DNA of 64,000 nt, taken from NCBI GenBank assembly GCA_964493205.1, contig CAZBMJ010000009.1, forward strand, positions 1 to 64,000, written 5' to 3'. The stretch comes from CAZBMJ01 sp964493205. Its GTDB lineage: Bacteria > Myxococcota > UBA727 > JABDBI01. The position numbers were made by a program, and so were the translations under genes. Below are positions 9,105 through 16,874 of this stretch, piece by piece (positions within the stretch are counted from its first letter, which is position 1; each line of letters opens with the position of its first letter). The notes beneath the pieces were generated by a model. It was not told the DNA's origin and ran no database searches. It saw only the letters and a list, made by a program, of their open reading frames with translations.

Positions 9105-9435
9105 AGCAGAAGAAGTAGCTAAAAAATTTTTACAAAATTTAGGTTATAATATTCTTGCGATGAACATTTCTTATAAATGTGGTGAGCTTGATATTATTGC
9201 TCTGGATAAAAAAACTATGGTATTTGTAGAAGTTAAACAAAAAAAAGATGCCAAGTTCTCTCAGCCCTACGAAGCGGTGAATTTTTCTAAGCAAAAAAAA
9301 ATCATAAAAGCAGCTCATATGTATTTGCAAAAACTAAAAGGGCAGATGCCTTATTGTAGATTTGATGTGGTTTCTATTGTTGGTGTTGACGAAAATGCTG
9401 AAATAACTCATATAAAAGATGCTTTTATAGCCTAA
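9082..9435 (+). CDS. yraN: UPF0102 (YraN) nuclease-fold protein
   Basis: Small conserved protein of the restriction-endonuclease-like fold. The 117 residues show A-E-E-V-A-K-K-F-L, then G-E-L-D-I-I-A and V-F-V-E-V-K-Q, which are the D and ExK parts of the PD-(D/E)xK core. The start is a GTG inside the end of rnhB, since no in-frame ATG gives the family N terminus. Its neighbours rnhB and rsmI are its usual partners. The exact cellular role of the family is not settled. Confidence 0.9.
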   Translation: MSRALGSKAEEVAKKFLQNLGYNILAMNISYKCGELDIIALDKKTMVFVEVKQKKDAKFSQPYEAVNFSKQKKIIKAAHMYLQKLKGQMPYCRFDVVSIVGVDENAEITHIKDAFIA

Positions 9436-9446
9436 GATTAAAAATT

Positions 9447-10271
9447 ATGAGCCAATCTCTAAAAATTATAGCCACACCCATAGGCAATCTACAAGATATA
9501 TCCCTACGTGCAAAAAACGAAATAGAGCAAGCTTTAGTAATTTTAGCTGAGGATACAAGGCATACTAAGTCTTTAGTTTTAGCGCTAGGTTTAAATATAA
9601 GGCCTGATTGCAAGTGGTATTCTTGCAATGCTCAAAAAGAAAAAGAGCGTATTGAGCTGGTTTGTCAAAGTCTTACTCAAGGCAAATCTGTGGTCTTAAT
9701 TTCTGATGCAGGTACTCCTTGTATTTCTGACCCAGGGTCTTTGTTGGTTGATGCTATTGTTAAAAAGGGATATGAAGTAAATGTTATACCGGGAGCATGT
9801 GCGTTAATAGGCGCGATTATGGGGGCTGGACTTGATTGTACCAGGTTTGCTTTTTTAGGCTTTTTGCCACAAAAAAAATCCCATCGTAAAAAGTTAATTA
9901 TGAATGCTGCTCAAGCAGATTTGGCTTTAGTTATTTATGATTCAGCCAACAGAACTCAAGATTTATTAGACGAATTATTTGATTATTTAGGTGAGAGAAG
10001 GGTGGTTGTAGCTAGAGAGCTTACCAAGCTTTATGAAACTTTTCACAGAGGACTATTGGGGCAAAAGCTTAATCCAGAGTTTATTAATAAGGGTGAATGT
10101 GTAGTTGTTATTGAAAAACAAGAGTTAAACTTATTAAATATGCAAGATGTAGAGCATTTTATTAAAAAACAACTAGAACTTGGTAATAGTAAAAAAGATG
10201 TAGTTACTCTTGCTCAAAAAGAATTTTCACTCCAAAGATCAGTTATTTATAAAATGGTCACAGACGCTTAA
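9447..10271 (+). CDS. rsmI: 16S rRNA 2'-O-ribose C1402 methyltransferase RsmI
   Basis: Methylates the ribose of C1402 in 16S rRNA. Tetrapyrrole-methylase fold: A-T-P-I-G-N-L-Q-D-I-S at the N terminus, A-E-D-T-R-H-T-K, and I-S-D-A-G-T-P-C-I-S-D-P-G are nearly textbook matches. A C-terminal helical extension (about residues 220-274) is also typical. It ends the rplS cluster and its last 4 bp overlap the convergent small gene at 10268. Confidence 0.96.
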   Translation: MSQSLKIIATPIGNLQDISLRAKNEIEQALVILAEDTRHTKSLVLALGLNIRPDCKWYSCNAQKEKERIELVCQSLTQGKSVVLISDAGTPCISDPGSLLVDAIVKKGYEVNVIPGACALIGAIMGAGLDCTRFAFLGFLPQKKSHRKKLIMNAAQADLALVIYDSANRTQDLLDELFDYLGERRVVVARELTKLYETFHRGLLGQKLNPEFINKGECVVVIEKQELNLLNMQDVEHFIKKQLELGNSKKDVVTLAQKEFSLQRSVIYKMVTDA

Positions 10272-10459
10272 TCTTGCCCACCTATATGCCATTTTTTTGA
10301 TTTGCCATCATCATCGTCTCTGCCCATAGAAACTACTTCTGAAATACTAACAATATCGTTATTTATTGAATGTTTAGTTAAGGTTTTATTTTCAAAAAAC
10401 ATATTTTTCATTAAATAGCCCATTAAAAACAAGCTGCAGGCTATAAAAACTAATTTCAT
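10268..10459 (-). CDS. Small membrane-anchored or secreted protein
   Basis: A 63-residue protein of unknown function. An N-terminal hydrophobic helix (residues 3-20) acts as signal anchor or signal peptide. The rest is polar, with an acidic R-D-D-D-D-G-K-S-K-K patch and an H-I-G-G-Q-D end. A strong GGGAGAA ribosome site 6 nt before the ATG argues that it is a real gene despite its size. It is convergent with rsmI. Confidence 0.55.
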   Translation of the reverse strand: MKLVFIACSLFLMGYLMKNMFFENKTLTKHSINNDIVSISEVVSMGRDDDDGKSKKWHIGGQD

Positions 10460-10613
10460 AAAATTCTCCCAAGAGCAGGCTCTTAATCATAGTCTATAAT
10501 ATAAATAATTTATTTTTTTGTTATAAAAATAAAAATTAGCTTGTAATTTTAGTATTAAAGTGTATTGAATTATTATTAAATAAGATTTTTTATTAAATAT
10601 TAGGATTATTATT

Positions 10614-11102
10614 ATGAAAAGTAAATTTGTTAATCATTGTGTATTATTATTTTTGTTTTTTTCCTGCTCAGCTTTTTCTTTAGAATTTTCAAAAAATAAT
10701 ATTAGTGACTTCTTTATTAAGCACAATGAGATTGAGTTAATTGATAATAAATGCAAATTATTTTTGGAAAAATTTATTAAGAATTATCATGTAAAAAATA
10801 ATCTTGGTTTAGAAATACCTAAAAAGTCTGGTTGGTTCTGGCCTCCTAATGAAATATGCATAAGTGATTCTGGAACTAAATCACAATTTGAACAAAATAA
10901 TTTAGCGCACCAACCAAAATTTCGCTCTGATACTGAAAATGGTTCTGTAAATTCTCAGGGTGAGATACTATTCAATTTTTCTACGAATTATATAGATTGT
11001 CAGAATGGTAGTACATTATACTTTATTGATACATGGTTACCAAATACTACTGAAAAAACATATTACATTTATTTGGAATATAACCCTTCTAGCCAAAAAT
11101 AA
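10614..11102 (+). CDS. Secreted protein of unknown function
   Basis: A 162-residue protein with an N-terminal signal peptide (hydrophobic residues 9-22, cleavage near A-F-S-L). Four cysteines remain in the mature part, at K-C-K-L, I-C-I-S and I-D-C-Q plus the one in the signal, so a disulfide is possible. No family recognised. A TAGGA ribosome site lies before the ATG. The following rluD starts 21 bp downstream, so the two may share a message. Confidence 0.55.
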   Translation: MKSKFVNHCVLLFLFFSCSAFSLEFSKNNISDFFIKHNEIELIDNKCKLFLEKFIKNYHVKNNLGLEIPKKSGWFWPPNEICISDSGTKSQFEQNNLAHQPKFRSDTENGSVNSQGEILFNFSTNYIDCQNGSTLYFIDTWLPNTTEKTYYIYLEYNPSSQK

Positions 11103-11123
11103 ATCTTATAGTAATAAATTATA

Positions 11124-12080
11124 ATGATAATTATTCAAGCAAAAGAAAATACTGATTTAATAAGGGCCGATGTTTTTTTAACTAAGCACTTATTAGATAT
11201 TTCTAGAGCTCAAATAGCGGCTGGGATAAAAAAAGGTTTAATTACAGTAAATAATGCTGTTTTTAAGCCTTCTTATTTGGTTCAAAAAAATGATATTTTT
11301 AACATTAATTTAGATAAAAAAACAGATATATATTTAGAAGCTCAGGATATTAATTTAGATATTATTTATGATGATGAGCATGTTGCTGTAATTAATAAAC
11401 CTCAAGGCTTGTTAGTGCATCCTGGAGCAGGGCAGAAAGATAATACGTTAATTAATGCTTTATTATGGCATTTTCCAGAACTTAAAGAACAAAACTCTAT
11501 GCGTCCTGGGCTAGTCCATAGATTAGATAAAGATACTTCTGGTTTAATTTTAATAGCTAAAACTAAAAAGTGTTTAGAAATTTTATCTAGTGATTTTAAA
11601 AATAGGCGTGTAAATAAAATTTATCAGGCATTTATTTGGGGAGAGCCCCAATATGATACTTATGAAATTATCTCAGGGCACGTACGTCATCCTTTTAATA
11701 GACTAAAATTTTTTACTAATCTAGAAGCTCCAAAAGCTTGTAATAGTAATGTGCGGTTAGCTCATAGTAGCGTAAAAGTTATAAGTAGAAATTATGGCTT
11801 AAGCAAAATAGAAGTAACTATTCATACAGGTAGAACTCACCAAATTCGCGCTCATTTAGCTGATAGAGGGTATCCGCTATTGGGAGATGAAATATATGGT
11901 GGTAAAAAAGTTGCCTCAAAAATAATCCCGCAAGATTTAGCTCAAAATATTGATTCACTAAATGGCCAGGCTCTTCATGCGGCCTTTTTAGAATTTGAGC
12001 ATCCTATTTCTAAAAATAAGTTAAAATTTCAAGCTCCTTTGCCTATTTTCTTAGAAAAAGTTAATAAATTTTTTATTTAA
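11124..12080 (+). CDS. rluD: RluD-type 23S rRNA pseudouridine synthase
   Basis: Converts uridines in 23S rRNA (helix 69 for RluD) to pseudouridine. An N-terminal S4-like RNA-binding domain (about residues 12-65) precedes the RluA-family catalytic domain with V-H-R-L-D-K-D-T-S-G, in which Asp135 is the nucleophile. The H-T-G-R-T-H-Q-I-R-A-H-L motif lies near residue 233. The 318-residue length is normal. Assignment to RluD rather than RluC/RluA rests on the S4 domain and size and is moderately secure. Confidence 0.88.
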   Translation: MIIIQAKENTDLIRADVFLTKHLLDISRAQIAAGIKKGLITVNNAVFKPSYLVQKNDIFNINLDKKTDIYLEAQDINLDIIYDDEHVAVINKPQGLLVHPGAGQKDNTLINALLWHFPELKEQNSMRPGLVHRLDKDTSGLILIAKTKKCLEILSSDFKNRRVNKIYQAFIWGEPQYDTYEIISGHVRHPFNRLKFFTNLEAPKACNSNVRLAHSSVKVISRNYGLSKIEVTIHTGRTHQIRAHLADRGYPLLGDEIYGGKKVASKIIPQDLAQNIDSLNGQALHAAFLEFEHPISKNKLKFQAPLPIFLEKVNKFFI

Positions 12081-12149
12081 AACAAATTCAGTCAAAATAA
12101 AGCCAAACATACAAAGTAGTTTCTTTTTTATTAAATTAAGGGGACAGTA

Positions 12150-13472
12150 GTGGGCAGATTTAGTGCTGAAAGAATAAGTTTAAAAAATTTACAAACCTAT
12201 CACCATGCATATTTAAATAATTTTAACGATCAAGAAACTTTAGTAGAGGCTATTTCTAATAGACCAGGATTTTGCGGACATAATCCAATCGCATATTTAT
12301 CATTAGTAGCAAGAAGACCTACATTGGAACTTAGTGATTTAGATGAAGCTCTATTTAATGATAAGACGTTAATTAGGGTGCCAGCTTTTCGAGGGGCCTT
12401 GTGCTTAATCAGCTCATCAGATTATCCCATATATTTTAGAACTTTTCATAACTATTTACAGCAAAAAGGAATGAGTAAATTAAATGATTTTGGCATAAAT
12501 AAATCAGAGCTTTTAGATTTTTCTTCTTTACTAAAATCTGTTCATTTTTCTCAACCATTATCTTTGGATGAATTATTTAGTATTATTTTTACTACTCAAA
12601 AAACTTTGCCTGATAAAACATTAATCCATTTAATAGCTCAAAAATTATGTGACATGGGTGTGCTTATTAGGATAGCCTCAAAAGGTTGGAAAGGAAATAA
12701 TTTTAATTATATGTTACTTGAAAAATGGTTGAAAGAACTTTCATTAAATAGGGTTGATAATCCTGAAGTGGCTAAAACAGAAACAGTAAGAAAATATTTA
12801 AGAGCTTATGGGCCGGTTGCTGTAAACGATATTTCATATTGGAGTGGCTTATCAATAGTCCAATGCCAAAAAGCCTTATTAAATTTAAAAAAAGAAATAG
12901 TTAGAGTTCATGTTGATGGTTATAAAGAAGACATGATAGCATTAAAAGAAAGTATGGAATTGATGAAAAAGAAGTTATTCAACGAGGAAGAAGTGTTAAT
13001 GCTTCCTTCTTGGGACCCTTATACTTCTGGTTGGGACTGCAAAAAACGCTTAGCGGATAAAGAATTTTTACCTTTTATTTTTGATGCGAAAGGCAATGCA
13101 ACTAGTGTTATTGTCTATTTAGGTAAAATAATAGGAGTATGGCAATTTAGAGAGCAAGAAGTAGGTATTTTAGAATTTTGTTTATTTGAAAAATATCTTG
13201 AACATAAACCTATGGCTTTGTATAAAATTCAGGAATTTTGTGGAATTTTAAAAAAGATTTCTAAGCTTTCTATTGTTAATATTCTAGAGCGACCTTTGCT
13301 AGAATCTTTGGATAAAAGAGAAGAGAACGCATTTTTATGGCCCCTTGGTAAAAACAAAGCCAGCTATACTTCTATTAATAATAATTTCGATAGACGTACA
13401 TCCAACATTTTAAAACAACCTTACTTAGATAATAGTTATTTGATTAAACCCGCAGACCACAAGATTGGGTAA
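12150..13472 (+). CDS. Winged-helix DNA-binding protein, AlkX/YcaQ-like (HTH_42) family
   Basis: A 440-residue protein. The pattern of a long helical N terminus, then A-Y-L-S-L-V-A-R-R, then L-I-R-V-P-A-F-R-G-A-L-C-L-I-S-S-S-D-Y matches the winged-helix family whose members usually read V-R-A-T-L-M-R-G-T-L-H. A later L-P-S-W-D-P-Y-T-S-G-W corresponds to the L-P-x-F-D-P-Y segment. Relatives include DNA repair glycosylases that unhook crosslinks; activity here is unproven. The start is GTG behind an AGGGGA site. A clean terminator hairpin covers the stop codon. Confidence 0.7.
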   Translation: MGRFSAERISLKNLQTYHHAYLNNFNDQETLVEAISNRPGFCGHNPIAYLSLVARRPTLELSDLDEALFNDKTLIRVPAFRGALCLISSSDYPIYFRTFHNYLQQKGMSKLNDFGINKSELLDFSSLLKSVHFSQPLSLDELFSIIFTTQKTLPDKTLIHLIAQKLCDMGVLIRIASKGWKGNNFNYMLLEKWLKELSLNRVDNPEVAKTETVRKYLRAYGPVAVNDISYWSGLSIVQCQKALLNLKKEIVRVHVDGYKEDMIALKESMELMKKKLFNEEEVLMLPSWDPYTSGWDCKKRLADKEFLPFIFDAKGNATSVIVYLGKIIGVWQFREQEVGILEFCLFEKYLEHKPMALYKIQEFCGILKKISKLSIVNILERPLLESLDKREENAFLWPLGKNKASYTSINNNFDRRTSNILKQPYLDNSYLIKPADHKIG

Positions 13473-13490
13473 GCAAAAGCTTACCCTTAA
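13467..13490 (+). terminator. Rho-independent terminator
   Basis: Perfect 8-bp stem GGGTAAGC/GCTTACCC with an AAAA loop, then TTAATTT. The stem includes the stop codon of the winged-helix gene and lies just before the end of the convergent Fic-like gene. Confidence 0.75.
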
Positions 13491-13491
13491 T

Positions 13492-14343
13492 TTAAACTGA
13501 AAGATAGTGTTGCTTTTTTTTAAGCATTGTTCTGGCGATGCAACGTGATAGATTATTTTCTTCTAAAAAGTTAATTCTTGAATCAAGAGTAGACTCAATA
13601 CTATCAAGCACGAGTAATCTTAATGGTTCTACTCCTTCTTTAAGAGTTTCGTAGTAAAGTTGTCTTTCGCTAGAATGTATAATAGCTAGTTCGTATCCAC
13701 CTTGCAGTAAAAAGCTATTCATAAAAAGTCTTCCTACTTTTCCTGTGCCTTCTAAAAATGGAAAAATTTGCATGAAGTTAAAATGAAATAATACAGCTTG
13801 ATTTACTGGATGCTGAGCTCTAAATTCTGGATCAGAAGTTTTTGAACAAAGTTCAATAAGTTTTTCTTTGATTTGTTTTGGTTTACTTAATTCATGAAAA
13901 TAACTTAGGTGCAGTGGCATAATACTTCGAGTTTTTCCAGGAAATCTTTTAGGAACCCCTTCATAAAGTTCTTCATGAGTAGCTAAAATAGTCTCCATTT
14001 TTATCTCAGCTGATCTATAAATAGCATTAGTATGGCGAAATCTAATGCTATTTTGTACAATATCATGTATTTTTTTTCTATGATTGCGTATTTCTTGTAA
14101 AACTCGGCTTCTTATATACTGTGGGTCTGTATCAGATAAAAAAACAGAAGATATTTCGTCTGCTGATATAACCATACCTTCAAGAGCAGAATCATGAAAG
14201 ATATATGCTTGAGCACAAATTTCCATAAAAGCTTTTTGTTCTTCTTCACTCAGGTTTTCTATTTTCATTTTTAATTTTTCTGTTTTCTCTTCTATCGAAT
14301 AAAAACGGTCTTTTATATCAAAATCATCAAAATCAAAGATCAT
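13492..14343 (-). CDS. Fic-family protein with a degenerate catalytic motif
   Basis: A 283-residue protein from the ATG at 14343, which is preceded by a GGGGGG ribosome site. It has the Fic fold: a long helical N terminus with an inhibitory-helix-like S-A-L-E-G (52-56), then the core helix at 185-213. The consensus H-P-F-x-x-G-N-G-R-x-x-R is F194-P-F-L-E-G-T-G-K-V-G-R here. The catalytic histidine is therefore Phe, and Asn and the first Arg are Thr and Lys. AMP transfer by the usual chemistry is unlikely; it may be a pseudo-enzyme, a binder or a decaying gene, though the frame is intact. It may share a message with the patatin gene upstream on the same strand. Confidence 0.8.
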   Translation of the reverse strand: MIFDFDDFDIKDRFYSIEEKTEKLKMKIENLSEEEQKAFMEICAQAYIFHDSALEGMVISADEISSVFLSDTDPQYIRSRVLQEIRNHRKKIHDIVQNSIRFRHTNAIYRSAEIKMETILATHEELYEGVPKRFPGKTRSIMPLHLSYFHELSKPKQIKEKLIELCSKTSDPEFRAQHPVNQAVLFHFNFMQIFPFLEGTGKVGRLFMNSFLLQGGYELAIIHSSERQLYYETLKEGVEPLRLLVLDSIESTLDSRINFLEENNLSRCIARTMLKKKQHYLSV

Positions 14344-14394
14344 TTTGCCCCCCAAAGATCATTGCTAATTAGATTTGTAGTTTTTTTTAAATAA

Positions 14395-15804
14395 TTAGTT
14401 ATTTTTTTTATTTATCCATGACGGATAAGGTATTTCTTTAACCATATTTTTAATAAAATTCATGTGCGGTAGAATTTCTTTATGCCCATATTCTATTGCT
14501 TTATTAAAAATGTCTTCACTAGGTACAAAATTAAGGGGTGATAAAACATTTTTAAATTTAACTAACAAATGAGCTGCTTCATGCCCTTCTTTGCTATTTT
14601 CATAGGCGAAGCGCATGATTGGATAAAATAACAAATTTTTATTAATGCTAGGAACAAAACTATCAAAAGCTAGTATAAATGGATCATAACCATCGCATTC
14701 GCCATCTATGACGCCCTGTAAAGCTTGTTGACTTGGTAAATTATCAGCAAATCCGCCATCTATGAGCCTAAAAACTTTTTCTTCTTCAAATAACGTTTGC
14801 AATAAAGAGATCATTCTGGGATCGTCTCTTAAAACATCATAATGAAACACTCCAGGAATAGCTGAAGAAAAACCAATGGCATCTATCACATCGAATTCTT
14901 TGCTAAGTTTTGAAGCGCCTAAATAAATAGGTTTTAGAGGTTTTTGTGCAAAAGAAAGTATTTGATTAATAATAGAGCTATTACGAACATTAATATCATA
15001 AGGGTCACCCTTACTGCTTGCTAGCAGATTCGAATATTTATTCAAATCTTCTTGTTCTTTGCCTAAACCAGCGTTGCTTAATCCCGCCACACATACTCTT
15101 AAAGGAATAACTAAATCTTTAATTCTTAAGAATTCGTTTTCCCTTTTAAAATTTTCTCCAATAGCTTCTCTTAAATAAAGTCTAAAAGTAGCAGGTACAC
15201 CAAATTTGCTTGCTCCAGAGTAGGACTTGGCGATCATGCTCCATGAAACATGTTTTATTAAATATTGTAAGCCATCAAAAGAAAAGTGTTTATTTTGAGC
15301 GCGATAAGCCCCTAGTATAGCTCCCATAGAGCTTGCAGCCATTATATTTGGAATTATATTATTTTCTTCTAAAGCTAAGAATGCTCCAATAAATACATAA
15401 CAAGTTCCACCCCCTCCCCCCAAAGCTAGAGCTAAGGGCCTTGTTCTTATAGCCTTATCAAGGTCCTGTGGCGATAATTTTGAGGAAAATAGGGAGAGCA
15501 AATCTTTTCGAGTATCTTTGGCCAATTTATTTATTGTGGGTAAAACAGTTTTTAATTTTAATAAGTCTATGTTTGCAACATTTTGATTTTCTTCTAAAAT
15601 TTCATATAAACGATTGCGATAGCCTTCAAGAGCATGGCCAATAGTTAAACTATCTGTGTTCGCTAATTTAATTTTAGTAATTCTCGCTAGCGACAAAGCC
15701 CATCTTATAGAAATACTTTCATCTGTAGTTAATAACTTCTGATTATCGCTTATTAAACGTACGATACTACATTCTATTTTTGATAATGTGTTTATTTTAT
15801 CCAT
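14395..15804 (-). CDS. Patatin-like phospholipase
   Basis: Serine lipid hydrolase of the patatin fold. An N-terminal helical region (1-120) precedes the oxyanion loop G-G-G-G-G (129-133), the nucleophile Ser159 in A-S-S-M-G (the first glycine of the usual G-x-S-x-G is Ala), and the catalytic Asp349 in D-G-G. Both members of the Ser-Asp dyad are present, so activity is plausible. There is no signal peptide. Patatin proteins are frequent effectors in intracellular bacteria (for example ExoU and VipD), but this one could equally act in the bacterium. Confidence 0.82.
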   Translation of the reverse strand: MDKINTLSKIECSIVRLISDNQKLLTTDESISIRWALSLARITKIKLANTDSLTIGHALEGYRNRLYEILEENQNVANIDLLKLKTVLPTINKLAKDTRKDLLSLFSSKLSPQDLDKAIRTRPLALALGGGGGTCYVFIGAFLALEENNIIPNIMAASSMGAILGAYRAQNKHFSFDGLQYLIKHVSWSMIAKSYSGASKFGVPATFRLYLREAIGENFKRENEFLRIKDLVIPLRVCVAGLSNAGLGKEQEDLNKYSNLLASSKGDPYDINVRNSSIINQILSFAQKPLKPIYLGASKLSKEFDVIDAIGFSSAIPGVFHYDVLRDDPRMISLLQTLFEEEKVFRLIDGGFADNLPSQQALQGVIDGECDGYDPFILAFDSFVPSINKNLLFYPIMRFAYENSKEGHEAAHLLVKFKNVLSPLNFVPSEDIFNKAIEYGHKEILPHMNFIKNMVKEIPYPSWINKKNN

Positions 15805-15903
15805 AAATTTTAACCAAAATAAATTCTCACTCTTTTACTCTATACCAAGAAGAAAGATTTTATAGTATGGATTTTATAAAGTTTATTTATTAAGAGTTTA
15901 ATT

Positions 15904-16593
15904 ATGACTAACACACAACTTGGCCTATTTACTTCACCATCTTTCGTCCCTCCAAAAATTATTCAAGTTTTTGATTGGGAAAAGAAACCTTTTTTTGCAC
16001 TAGATATTGAAACCACTGGCCTTGATGCAGCTGCTAATAAAGTTATTGAGTTGGCTTTAGTGCCCTTTAATTTACCAAAAGAGCAAACAATCAATCAATT
16101 GCTATTTATTGAGGAACCAATACCAAAAGAAATAGAAACTATTACAGGTATAAACGATTCAATGCTTAAGGGTAAACCTAAATTTGCGCAAATTGCTGAC
16201 AAATTATTGCAAAACATTGCTTCAGCAGAGTTTATAGTAGCTTATAATGCTAAATTTGATAAGCCCTTTGTAGAATCAGAATTGGCTAGAGTTGGAAAAG
16301 TTTTGCCAAATATTCCCTGGATAGACCCATTTGTTTTTATTTGTGAGCTAGATCGTTACAAAAAAGGCAAAAAGCTTCTAGATGCCGCCAAGCGCTGGGG
16401 CGTTGAGCTTACTGATGCACATAGAGCGTATAATGACGCTTTAGCTGCAGGTGAGCTCATGCTAAAACTTAGCAATGCCATTGGGATTAATTGCTTGTTT
16501 GAACTTTTTGATAAGCAGACAGTGTTATTTTGGCAAAATGCTCATAGTCGTTCTGAATTTCAAAAGAAACAAGAGTGGTCTATAAATCGCTAG
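15904..16593 (+). CDS. DEDDh 3'-5' exonuclease (DnaQ/Pol III epsilon-like)
   Basis: A 229-residue exonuclease-domain protein. It has the first acidic motif in L-D-I-E-T-T-G-L-D, the second in A-Y-N-A-K-F-D, and the third in D-A-H-R-A-Y-N-D-A with the general-base histidine, so the full DEDDh set is there. No partner polymerase or helicase domain is attached. It could be a proofreading subunit or a DNA repair or RNA-processing exonuclease; only the biochemical class is secure. Confidence 0.85.
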   Translation: MTNTQLGLFTSPSFVPPKIIQVFDWEKKPFFALDIETTGLDAAANKVIELALVPFNLPKEQTINQLLFIEEPIPKEIETITGINDSMLKGKPKFAQIADKLLQNIASAEFIVAYNAKFDKPFVESELARVGKVLPNIPWIDPFVFICELDRYKKGKKLLDAAKRWGVELTDAHRAYNDALAAGELMLKLSNAIGINCLFELFDKQTVLFWQNAHSRSEFQKKQEWSINR

Positions 16594-16611
16594 TAACTAA
16601 GCAATACTAGT

Positions 16612-16638
16612 GTCTTTGCAAGGCGCGCTAGCAAAGAC
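16612..16638. repeat. Palindromic stem-loop in intergenic DNA
   Basis: GTCTTTGC (16612-16619) and GCAAAGAC (16631-16638) form a perfect 8-bp stem around an 11-nt GC-rich loop. No T-run follows, so it is a poor terminator. Its GC-rich core stands out against AT-rich surroundings and recalls dispersed palindromes of host-associated bacteria. The rest of 16594-16874 is AT-rich, with no coding signal beyond the ankyrin gene's leader. Confidence 0.45.
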
Positions 16639-16874
16639 GCATAGGCTATCTATACACCAAACTTTTCAATATATCGCCAATTTTGTGCAATTTTCTTACC
16701 GTCAGACTACATAAAAAAAAATTTCCTCTAAGCTTAAAATAAAAGACAAAATTAGCACTTAAATCAATAAAATATAGCATGATAAATAATATAGATAAAT
16801 TAAACACATATACTATTGCCTTTTTGAATAAGTAATTTATGCTTTATTTATTAAATATTTTTATAGGCATAATA

